The translations under genes were made by a program, and so were the position numbers. Positions 24,384 to 31,971 of a stretch of DNA of 32,850 nt are shown in pieces (the stretch's first letter is position 1; each line of letters opens with the position of its first letter). Under the pieces are notes generated by a model. It saw nothing but the letters and a program-made list of their open reading frames with translations. It ran no database searches and had not been told where the DNA came from. Location of the stretch: contig JAUSGZ010000035.1 in the NCBI GenBank assembly GCA_030648715.1, positions 1-32,850 of the forward strand. The letters are read 5' to 3'. Source of the DNA: a bacterium. Its GTDB lineage: Bacteria > Patescibacteriota > Patescibacteriia > Buchananbacterales > GWA2-38-13.

Positions 24384-25208
24384 CTAAATAGTTAGTTTCT
24401 TAAAGTCCTTCGCGATGCGAATCTCGCCTTTGAACCCCGACTTCCGGCAATCCTCTACCATCCGTTTGTTGCTGTCCAACCCCGGGTAATGGGTGAGCAA
24501 TAATTTATTGACGCCGGATGCCCGCGCAACATCCCCCGCTTCATAGGGCGTCAAATGGCCATAGCGTTTGGCGGCATCGCGGTGACCGACCATCCCCGAC
24601 GCCTCCGAGATGAACAGATCCGCGCCTTTGGTGATTGCGCGAATGCCGTCGCAGTCGCCGGTGTCGCCGGAGTACACCACGGTCCCTTCGGGCGTTTCCA
24701 GCCGGAAGGCAATCGCCGGACAGCGGCCAAAGCCATGAAAGACGTCCGCGGCAACCAGCTTGGCATTGCCGAGTAAAACGGTCTTTGTCCCCGACATCCG
24801 GTGCCACTGCAGCTTGGGCCACAGGAACCCGTCCTCAGTGCAGTGGTCGTTGGGCGCGGGGGCTTCGGGTACGTGAATTTTAAATAACGTCGGCCAGGAG
24901 TCAACGATAGCATCCGGCGCGTACAGATCCAGCCGCTCGGGCTTCACGCCGCCCCACAACGGGGTGCAAAACATCGCGAGCAACAGCGGCGGCAGCGCAT
25001 AATGGTCGGCGTGCGAATGCGTGATGGCAATGTGCTTGACTGTGGCATACGGCACGCCGATCCGCTGGAGCCGAAACCGGATGCCTTCACTGACGTCAAA
25101 CAGCAGGTGCCCGCCGTCCCACGTGACCCAGAATCCAGGCGGCTGACGGTCGAGGATCCGCGGCAGCCCCGAAGCACAGACCCCCGAACCCAGGACGGTT
25201 ACCTGCAT
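24384..25208 (-). CDS. MBL-fold hydrolase (RNase Z-like)
   Basis: Start at MQVTVLGSG. HSHADHYALPPLL motif; VVYSGDTGDCDGI; ISEASGM; LLLTHYPGL. Confidence 0.88.
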   Translation of the reverse strand: MQVTVLGSGVCASGLPRILDRQPPGFWVTWDGGHLLFDVSEGIRFRLQRIGVPYATVKHIAITHSHADHYALPPLLLAMFCTPLWGGVKPERLDLYAPDAIVDSWPTLFKIHVPEAPAPNDHCTEDGFLWPKLQWHRMSGTKTVLLGNAKLVAADVFHGFGRCPAIAFRLETPEGTVVYSGDTGDCDGIRAITKGADLFISEASGMVGHRDAAKRYGHLTPYEAGDVARASGVNKLLLTHYPGLDSNKRMVEDCRKSGFKGEIRIAKDFKKLTI

Positions 25209-25340
25209 AGTGCCGCTACCATAACAAAATTTCAATAAAAAAACAACGCAGTGACGCGCTGATAGTGGCCTGAAGCACGAAATGGGAAGCAGGGAGCATG
25301 GGAGTTGGCCACCCATACTCCTTACTTCATGCCCCCTACT

Positions 25341-26351
25341 TCACCGGGTTATCTCCCACGTATCCACCACCTGCCCATCTGCGGTGAGCACCTGGGCGGA
25401 AAACTTTTGCGGGGTGGCGGCCACATGGACGAACGCCTGGCTTTTGTCCCAATACGCGGCGGTACAGCCGTTCGGCGTTTTGATATCACCGGCGCGCACG
25501 TCCATGGCTCCCGTCACGATGTACTGCACCCCCGCGCCGCAGGCGTCCGTGGTTGCGATCCTTTCATAGGTGTGGTCGTGGCCGTTGAACACCACATCCA
25601 CGCCCAGCGCGGGCAGGAGCGGCTTGTAGCGGTCCACCAGCTCCTTGATGCCGCCGTGCGTCTGTGCGGCCGAGAACGGCGGATGGTGGAACACCAGCAC
25701 CTGCCACGATTCATTGGCCATATTGGACGCGGTCAGCTCCTCCACCGCCCACCGGTACTGGTCTTCGTCGCCCTCGAGCATCAGGTCGGAATCCAACATG
25801 ATGAACCGGACCGGCGCCTTGTAGAATGAATAGTACCGGCGGTTGGCTGACGGCGGCGCGCTCCGCAAACATGCGCTGCAATCCCACTCGCCGTATGCCA
25901 TATTGCCGGTCTGGTTGACGCGTTTTTCGTCCGACTCCACGTCGTGGTTGCCCAACACCATGTGCAGCTTGACCCCGCGCGACAAGAGTGGTCCCAGTTC
26001 GGTCTGCACGAACGCGTCAAAGGTATCGGCTGTGCCGTAGTTGTTGTCGCCGACCGCGATGATGTCCGTGAACCCCGGCTGGAGGTTGGTGCGCTCCAAC
26101 TGGCGGAAGACCTCGCGCTTCATGGTGGGACGGTTGCCCCAGTCGCCGAACGCGACAAATTGCAAGGCCGATGCTGCGGGCGTCGGGCTGGGCTCAAGTA
26201 CGGTCGGTGTACCTACCGGCTCCGGCGTTACCGTCGGACTCGGCGGCAAGGCTGCGGGCGCGCCACCCTCCCTTGGCCACAACGCCAGCGCCGTCACCCC
26301 GACGGCAACCGCGACCGCGCCAATGGCAACAAAAAAAGATGACTTCCGCAT
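25341..26351 (-). CDS. Secreted/anchored metallophosphoesterase (purple acid phosphatase-like)
   Basis: N-terminal hydrophobic segment, Pro/Thr linker, AFGDWGN, VGDNNYG, VLGNHDVES, VFHHPPF, VFNGHDHTYER. Confidence 0.9.
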   Translation of the reverse strand: MRKSSFFVAIGAVAVAVGVTALALWPREGGAPAALPPSPTVTPEPVGTPTVLEPSPTPAASALQFVAFGDWGNRPTMKREVFRQLERTNLQPGFTDIIAVGDNNYGTADTFDAFVQTELGPLLSRGVKLHMVLGNHDVESDEKRVNQTGNMAYGEWDCSACLRSAPPSANRRYYSFYKAPVRFIMLDSDLMLEGDEDQYRWAVEELTASNMANESWQVLVFHHPPFSAAQTHGGIKELVDRYKPLLPALGVDVVFNGHDHTYERIATTDACGAGVQYIVTGAMDVRAGDIKTPNGCTAAYWDKSQAFVHVAATPQKFSAQVLTADGQVVDTWEITR

Positions 26352-26363
26352 ACAGATTGACCG

Positions 26364-27428
26364 CTACAGGACCAAAGGTTTTTTCTCCACCGGCGGAGTA
26401 TTTCCCGAACCCAACGGACTGGCGTCGTAGACATCCTTCAGCCAGACGCTCAACGCCGCGGTCGTGGGGACAGCAATGAGTATCCCGACGAACCCGGCCA
26501 ATTTCGCCCCAACCAAGATGACCACGATGATCACCAACGGATTGAGGCCGACGGCCTTGGCCATCACCTTAGGCACGATGAGGTGGTTTTCCAGCTGCTG
26601 GATGAGCCAGTACAGCACCAGCACCGCCACGCCCTTCCACAATGACTCCGTGGCGGCAAAGAAGATCGCAGGGATCGCCGCCAACGCCGGCCCCACGTAG
26701 GGGATCAGCTCCAAGATGCCAGCAACCAGCGCCAGCACCAGAAAATAACGGACATCCAAAATGCGCAGGCCAACCAGGGTCAGCCCGCCCACGATCAGCC
26801 CCAGCAGCAACACCCCGCGCAGCCAGTGGCCCAAGCGTTGCTGCATCCGGTCGATGAGGCCGGTCAAGTACCCCTGGGACGACGGCGGCGCGAACAGCAG
26901 GACGGTCCGCTTAATGGCGCTTTCTTGCACTAGCAGGTAGAACGTCAGCACCAGCACGACGATGAACGACACTAGGTTGCCAAACAGCGCAGTGATGAGG
27001 TTGAACACGTTACCGGCGGATGCCTGCACGGTTGCCTGCAACGACGCGAGCGCCTGCTGGATGGGTTCATGAAAGCGCGACTCCACCCCGCCCCAACCGG
27101 CTGCCATCCGCTCCCAGTACGCCGGGAAACTGGTCGTGATGCTGGCAATCTCTTCCGCGATCAACGGGACCAGCGACACCACCACCAGGCTCACGAGCAC
27201 GAACAAGCCCAAAAAGATCGCGGCGGCTCCGAGGATACGCGGCAAACGCCGGCGCTGCAGGAACGTCACGGCCGGCTCCAGGGCCAGCGCCAGCAGCATC
27301 GCGACGAACGCCATGCCGACCACCTCGCTCACCTGCAGGAAAAACCACACTGCGGCGATGATGCCGACCGCCTTGAACATCGTGCCGGTGGCCAGGTGAA
27401 CCACCACGTGCTGGGGTTTGGTCTCCAT
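26364..27428 (-). CDS. AI-2E/PerM family membrane transporter
   Basis: Start chosen at METKPQHVVV. Multiple TM; PYVGPALAAIPAI..LYWLIQQLENHLIVPKVMAKAVGLNPLVIIVVILVGAKLAGFVGILIAVPTTAAL. Confidence 0.92.
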   Translation of the reverse strand: METKPQHVVVHLATGTMFKAVGIIAAVWFFLQVSEVVGMAFVAMLLALALEPAVTFLQRRRLPRILGAAAIFLGLFVLVSLVVVSLVPLIAEEIASITTSFPAYWERMAAGWGGVESRFHEPIQQALASLQATVQASAGNVFNLITALFGNLVSFIVVLVLTFYLLVQESAIKRTVLLFAPPSSQGYLTGLIDRMQQRLGHWLRGVLLLGLIVGGLTLVGLRILDVRYFLVLALVAGILELIPYVGPALAAIPAIFFAATESLWKGVAVLVLYWLIQQLENHLIVPKVMAKAVGLNPLVIIVVILVGAKLAGFVGILIAVPTTAALSVWLKDVYDASPLGSGNTPPVEKKPLVL

Positions 27429-27630
27429 ACCCGGTAGGACAACGGTTAAATATCGGTTATTCTCGTGTAATGATGGAAAACGCTTCTGCCCTGACGCAAG
27501 TTCTTGCATGCCCGTCCGTTGTACTACCGGGCATACAAGTTCCTTTCCTCTATAGTATACGGGGAATGGCCGTGCCGGGGCAACCGCTCCCCTAGACCGC
27601 CAGGGAGGCAACCTCTACTATGAAGGTGCT

Positions 27631-28083
27631 ATGTCAACGCTTGCCACCAACCGCCGGGCTAGACACGACTACACCATCCTGCAGACCATGGAGGCGGGCA
27701 TTGCGCTGTCCGGGCCCGAGGTCAAGTCGGTCAAAGCCGGCCGCATCAGTCTGAACGAGGCCTACGTCCGGCTGGACCGGGCCGGCAATGCATGGCTGGT
27801 GTCCGCTCACATCTCGCCCTACGCGCCGGCGGCCAGCCGCCAAACCCAGTATAATCCGACCCGCGAACGGCAGCTCCTGCTTAAACGGGCGCAGCTCAAC
27901 AGTCTGATCGGCACCATCCAGCAGGCAGGCTTGACTTTTTTGCCACTTTCCGTTTATACTAAGGGGAGTCTCGTGAAGCTGGAACTGGCAGTTGCCCGTG
28001 GCAAACGCCAGTACGATAAGCGCGCCGCCCTCAAAAAACGCACGGTGGAGCGCGAAATTCGTTCGGCCATGGGACGCGAATAG
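27631..28083 (+). CDS. smpB: SsrA-binding protein
   Basis: NRRARHDYTILQTMEAGIALSGPEVKSVKAGRISLNEAYVRL; ISPYAPAASRQTQYNPTRERQLLLKRAQLNSLIG; KGSLVKLELAVARGKRQYDKRAALKKR. Confidence 0.97.
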   Translation: MSTLATNRRARHDYTILQTMEAGIALSGPEVKSVKAGRISLNEAYVRLDRAGNAWLVSAHISPYAPAASRQTQYNPTRERQLLLKRAQLNSLIGTIQQAGLTFLPLSVYTKGSLVKLELAVARGKRQYDKRAALKKRTVEREIRSAMGRE

Positions 28084-28136
28084 AGAGGGCGTGAGCCCAT
28101 CTCAAGAGAAGGTCCGATGTCCATCGGGCCGACTAT

Positions 28137-28527
28137 GGGGATGTTTTACAATCGACAGCGTCATGCAACGTTGGACTGCAGGCTGAGCATGGCAGTTCGC
28201 TCATCAAACGCGCTGCCAACGGCATAAGTGCCAATTCGCTTATCTCCAAGGTAAAGGCTGCGTTCGCGCGCCTGTCCTTGGTGCCCGCGGTTGCCTAATC
28301 TAGTCAACCGCCATCGGTCCGCTGCCGCCCAGTGGGCGGATACCGGTGTCAGAGCCTGGGCTCGGCTCGTCCGCTGTTCCGGCGGGCGAGTTTAAACTTC
28401 CCGGAACGTACGCGCCGGCGGTTTTGCCGATTTCCTACGCCGACGCGGAAATTCCAAATTGGCTACGCCTGGAGACGTCTGGCCGCGCATGATCTGGACG
28501 GGGGTGAAATTCCCCCCATCTCCACCA
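28137..28527 (+). ncRNA. ssrA: tmRNA (one-piece)
   Basis: 5' GGGGATG pairs with 3' CATCTCC-ACCA; TCTGGACGGGGGTGAAATTCCCCCCATCTCCACCA tail; internal tag ORF ending LVPAVA-TAA; directly downstream of smpB. Confidence 0.9.
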
Positions 28528-28597
28528 TAACCGTCGAGTGCACTGTGCTCCGTGCACCGTGCCCAGTATTTAGTATCTCGTCGTAACACCAACAACC

Positions 28598-29161
28598 TTG
28601 CGCATCTCTCGTCGGCGCTTCCATAAACGGCGCCAGCTCATCCAAGTTGAACAACCGCGTTTCCGCTTCAACGATGGCATTCGCGTGCCGGAAGTGCGCG
28701 TCGTGGACGAACACGGCGTCAATGTCGGTGTTCTCCCGACCGCACAGGCCATCGCCTTGGCCCGCGAACGCGAGCTCGACTTGGTCGAGGTGTCGCCGCT
28801 CGCCAACCCTCCGGTTTGCAAGATCCTGGACTACAACAAACTGAAATACGAAGAGGGTAAAGAACGTAAGCGCGAAAAGGCCAAACAGAAAAAGATCGAT
28901 ATCAAAGGCATCCGGCTTTCCCTGCGCATCAGTAAGCACGACACCGAAACCCGGATGACGCAAGCCCAGGAGTTCCTCGGCAACGACGACAAGGTCCGCA
29001 TCGAGATGATCCTGCGCGGCCGCGAGCGCCAGCACAAGGACCTGGCCGAAAAGATCATCCAGGATTTCATTACCGCCGTACACCAGACCATTCCGGTCAA
29101 AGTCGAACAGGGTATTTCCGCCCAGGGCGGCAAACTCTCGACGATCATCGCGAAAACGTAA
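28598..29161 (+). CDS. infC: Translation initiation factor IF-3 (TTG start)
   Basis: RFNDGIRVPEVRVVDEHGVNVGVLPTAQAIALARERELDLVEVSPLANPPVCKILDYNKLKYE. Confidence 0.96.
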   Translation: MRISRRRFHKRRQLIQVEQPRFRFNDGIRVPEVRVVDEHGVNVGVLPTAQAIALARERELDLVEVSPLANPPVCKILDYNKLKYEEGKERKREKAKQKKIDIKGIRLSLRISKHDTETRMTQAQEFLGNDDKVRIEMILRGRERQHKDLAEKIIQDFITAVHQTIPVKVEQGISAQGGKLSTIIAKT

Positions 29162-29260
29162 CCGACGGATCAGGAAGTAAGAATTAGGGATTAGGGGGAA
29201 CGGATTTTTTTATTTTTGCCTCCCGTAATTCATAATTCCTAATTCCAGATTCCCCAACGT

Positions 29261-29458
29261 ATGGGCAAGATGAAAACCCACCAAGCCACGGCCAAACGGT
29301 TCAAGATCAGCACGGGCGGCCGTATCATGAAAAAACGCGTCGGCCAGGACCACTTCAACGCCCGCGAGTCCGGCAAGGTGACGCGCAACAAGCGGCGCCG
29401 CAACCGCCTCGCCAAGGTGGATATCCGCAAGGTCCGTTCCGTCCTGCCGTATGCGTAA
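29261..29458 (+). CDS. rpmI: Ribosomal protein L35
   Basis: MGKMKTHQATAKRFKISTGGRIMKKRVGQDHFNARESGKVTRNKRR. Confidence 0.95.
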   Translation: MGKMKTHQATAKRFKISTGGRIMKKRVGQDHFNARESGKVTRNKRRRNRLAKVDIRKVRSVLPYA

Positions 29459-29552
29459 AAACTTCTTAGCTGATTAGCTTTTTAGCTTATTAGAATTTCA
29501 GTTGACCAAACCCTAAGAAGCTAAGCAGCTACTACCTACAACCTCAATCTCT

Positions 29553-29900
29553 ATGCCTCGCGTCAAACGTTCCGTCATGCACTTGAAGAAACGCCGCTCG
29601 CTGATGAAAGCGGCGAAGGGCTACCGTTGGGGCCGCAAGAACATCATTCGACTGGCCCGCCCGGCGGTCCTGAAAGCCGGCGCCTACGCCTTCCGCGACC
29701 GCCGCGCCAAAAAACGCGACTTCCGCGCGCTGTGGTTGATGAAGATCAACGCCGCCGCGCGGCTGCACGGGTTGTCCTACTCTGTGTTCATGGCGAAAGC
29801 CAAGGCAGCGAAACTCGGCTTGGACCGAAAGATCTTGGCCCAGCTGGCGGAGCACCACCCCAAGGTGTTCGCCAAGATCGTAGAAACAATCAAAGGCTAA
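29553..29900 (+). CDS. rplT: Ribosomal protein L20
   Basis: MPRVKRSVMHLKKRRSLMKAAKGYRWGRKNIIRLARPAVLKAGAYAFRDRRAKKRDFRALW. Confidence 0.96.
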   Translation: MPRVKRSVMHLKKRRSLMKAAKGYRWGRKNIIRLARPAVLKAGAYAFRDRRAKKRDFRALWLMKINAAARLHGLSYSVFMAKAKAAKLGLDRKILAQLAEHHPKVFAKIVETIKG

Positions 29901-29939
29901 CCTGACGGAGCCCCGCTGTTGCGCTACCCTGCCACTACT

Positions 29940-30059
29940 ATGCGCCGCGCCAATTCCACGATGTTTACGTTTACCACTGACCTGATGAGATCAGCCGCCT
30001 TGGCGTAGCCCCTCCCGAACGCACGAAAGAAGCTGATCTCACACGAGGTCAGCTTTTTT
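29940..30059 (+). promoter_or_regulatory. Candidate transcription attenuator: mini-ORF, alternative pairing segment, terminator
   Basis: ORF MRRANSTMFTFTTDLMRSAALA* (29940-30008); CTGACCTGATGAGATCAG (29977-29994); terminator GCTGATCTC-ACAC-GAGGTCAGC-TTTTTT (30032-30059). Confidence 0.5.
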
Positions 30060-30111
30060 GGTTCGTTCTGATGCTGTTTGAAAACCCACACCCGAGAAGG
30101 GAGACCCGACA

Positions 30112-30714
30112 ATGGGAAAGCTCTTTGTTCTCGCCATGGTCAAGTCGGACCCCAGCGGTCCGGACGGCTGTTGCCCCGACAGCCTGTCGGAAGCCGAGAC
30201 CACCGGCAAAATGGCGCGCAGCTACCACGACAAGCCGTTCACGGCCGTCATTCACGCCGGCGGACTGCAGGCGCTGCGCACGTCCAGCGTGTTCCTCCAT
30301 GGACACGGCACCATCTCCCCCATTTGCGTCAATCCCGCCGCGCCGCAGGTCGTCATCGACGGCGTGCTCACCGCGCTGGGCAAGACCGACAACGAACCGG
30401 CGTCCGTTGACGCCTGGCTCAAGGGAGAGATCCTCCGCGAGCTTCTGTGCCTGTGGCACAGGGAGGACATCGCCGTGCTGGTGGTGCTGCCATCCGACCT
30501 GACGGTTCCGATCGTCGCGCAGCTGCTCTCCTTGAACAGCGGCGGCGAACTCCACTGCCCGCCGCTGCATCCCTGCGACCTGCTGGTCGCCCACCTCAAA
30601 CACGCCAACGACGCCAACGTCATTGGCTGCATCGAGCAGCTCCTGACGGTCAGCAGCCTGCGCGCTCTGCACGAAGCGGCCATCGCCACTGCCCCCGCCT
30701 CCGCGGTCGCCTAG
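30112..30714 (+). CDS. Hypothetical protein, possibly a degenerate histidine-phosphatase-like fold
   Basis: GAGAAGGGAG upstream of ATG. Pattern KLFVLAMVKSD..DSLSEAETTGKMARSY..FTAVIHAGGLQALRTSSVFL..IAVLVVLPSDLTVPIVAQLL resembles the order of phosphoglycerate-mutase motifs without RHG. Confidence 0.55.
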   Translation: MGKLFVLAMVKSDPSGPDGCCPDSLSEAETTGKMARSYHDKPFTAVIHAGGLQALRTSSVFLHGHGTISPICVNPAAPQVVIDGVLTALGKTDNEPASVDAWLKGEILRELLCLWHREDIAVLVVLPSDLTVPIVAQLLSLNSGGELHCPPLHPCDLLVAHLKHANDANVIGCIEQLLTVSSLRALHEAAIATAPASAVA

Positions 30715-30746
30715 ACCGCACCCCCGTTCCCGCCCTTTTTCCGCCA

Positions 30747-30773
30747 GGCCCGCGCCATCCGCCGGGCCTTTTT
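30747..30773 (+). terminator. Rho-independent terminator
   Basis: GGCCCG-N10-CGGGCC-TTTTT. Confidence 0.8.
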
Positions 30774-30796
30774 CTTATACTAAAATTGCGCCCAAA

Positions 30797-30933
30797 TGTC
30801 ATTCCCGAGCAGGAGGCTTGTCCCGCCGTTGGCGGGAGAATCCAGTAACCAAAAACCGTCACCCCCGCGAAGGCGGGGGTCCAGTAACCCCATATCGTCA
30901 TTCCCACGAAAGTGGGAATCCAGAAACTCGATT
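30797..30933. repeat. Three tandem palindromic repeats of the GTCATTCCCGCGAAAGCGGGAATCCAG type
   Basis: TCATTCCCGAG..CCCGCCGTTGGCGGGAGAATCCAGTAACC; CGTCACCCCCGCGAAGGCGGGGGTCCAGTAACC; CGTCATTCCCACGAAAGTGGGAATCCAGAAAC. Confidence 0.85.
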
Positions 30934-30946
30934 TCAATTTCTCATT

Positions 30947-30968
30947 GGCACCTTTCTAGAAAGGTGCC
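30947..30968. repeat. Perfect 22-bp palindrome
   Basis: GGCACCTTTCTAGAAAGGTGCC. Confidence 0.9.
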
Positions 30969-31163
30969 GCCAAAGTCGCGCCCCGTGTCCGGAAAGTAGA
31001 AAAAATCAGACTCACTCGGCGTAACATCGCTATGCGCAAGTTTCCTCAGCACGCGATTTCGAACCTCCTCGCTCGTCTCGATTTTTTACCTACTTTCCTA
31101 CCAATGGGCGCATCTTGATCGGCCGGTGCCGATGCGACCGCTGACATCGCACTTCCCTGGCCC

Positions 31164-31192
31164 TTGCCAACCCAGGCAACGTATGCTATATT
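31164..31192 (+). promoter_or_regulatory. Sigma70-like promoter upstream of tRNA-Asp
   Basis: TTGCCA, 17-nt spacer, TATATT. Confidence 0.5.
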
Positions 31193-31339
31193 CCTTTTTG
31201 GCGCGTAGCCGCGGTTTGGTGACAGCAGACTAGCCGCTGCGCTATTTTTATACCCACTATCTCCCCTCTCCCTGAGGGAGAGGATCAAGGGTGAGGGTCA
31301 ATCGGGCTTTCGTTCCAAATCACAAGCTTCAAGAATCAT

Positions 31340-31413
31340 GGGCTGGTAGTGTAGCGGCCTAACACGTCGCCCTGTCACGGCGAAGACCGCGGGTTCGAAT
31401 CCCGTCCAGCCCG
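31340..31413 (+). tRNA. tRNA-Asp (GTC), CCA not encoded
   Basis: GGGCTGG/CCAGCCC acceptor, TCGCC-CTGTCAC-GGCGA anticodon arm, GCGGG-TTCGAAT-CCCGT T-arm, G73. Confidence 0.95.
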
Positions 31414-31485
31414 TCTTCGCTCGCCAAAGCGAGCTTCGACGGGCAATGCCCGTCAAGATCGCATAGGCGAGATTACCCTAGCGAG

Positions 31486-31740
31486 ATGCAACCCACCATA
31501 TACTCGGTATATATTCTTCGGTGCTCAGATAGCACCTATTATGTTGGGTGTACGAACGACTTGAAAGATCGGCTAGAACGACACGCGAAGGGACAAGTTA
31601 TCTCCACAAAAAACAGGCTGCCGATACAGCTCGTCGCCTACACAGCTTTCGCCAATAAGTATGTCGCTTTCAATTTTGAGAAATACCTCAAGTCGGGTTC
31701 TGGTAGAGCATTTTTGAAGAGACATCTAATCGAAGAATAA
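31486..31740 (+). CDS. Small stand-alone GIY-YIG nuclease
   Basis: IYSVYILRCSDSTYYVGCTNDLKDRLERHAKGQVISTKNRLPIQLVAYTAF..FNFEKYLKSGSGRAFLKRHL. Confidence 0.93.
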   Translation: MQPTIYSVYILRCSDSTYYVGCTNDLKDRLERHAKGQVISTKNRLPIQLVAYTAFANKYVAFNFEKYLKSGSGRAFLKRHLIEE

Positions 31741-31760
31741 CGCATAGCGGAGGCGGACGA

Positions 31761-31815
31761 CGGGTTCAAGCACAGCGGAATCCCGCTTGCCCCTCCCGAG
31801 GAGAGGTCCAGCCCG
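31761..31815 (+). pseudogene. Disrupted copy of the tRNA-Asp T-arm and 3' acceptor end
   Basis: CGGGTTC-[11 nt]-AATCCCG-[20 nt]-GTCCAGCCCG, same order as the intact tRNA-Asp 3' part. Confidence 0.65.
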
Positions 31816-31821
31816 CCGACT

Positions 31822-31852
31822 AAAAAACCTGGCTTTGTTAGGCCGGTTTTTT
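31822..31852. terminator. Bidirectional terminator
   Basis: AAAAAACCTGGC-TTTGTTA-GGCCGGTTTTTT. Confidence 0.75.
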
Positions 31853-31858
31853 GTATAA

Positions 31859-31887
31859 TTGACAAAAGTTGGCCAATGACCTATACT
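31859..31887 (+). promoter_or_regulatory. Consensus sigma70 promoter
   Basis: TTGACA, exactly 17 nt, TATACT. Confidence 0.75.
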
Positions 31888-31895
31888 TTAATCAT

Positions 31896-31942
31896 AAAGT
31901 CTCCTGCGCCTGCCGAAAGGTAGTGTGCAGGACTTTTTATTT
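31896..31942 (+). ncRNA. Promoter-proximal terminator-like hairpin (small RNA or attenuator candidate)
   Basis: AAAGT-CT-CCTGC...TGCC-GAAA-GGTA...GCAGG-ACTTTTTAT beginning about 8 nt after the -10 box. Confidence 0.5.
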
Positions 31943-31971
31943 AGGGAAATTTTATGGTATCGTGAAAACGT

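Noticed and set aside
30797-30933. CRISPR array
   Set aside because: The units are hairpin repeats with diverged sequence and no regular unique spacers; no cas genes in the window.
31046-31288. 80-aa minus ORF
   Set aside because: Covers a promoter-like sequence and repeat DNA with no domain; probably not coding.
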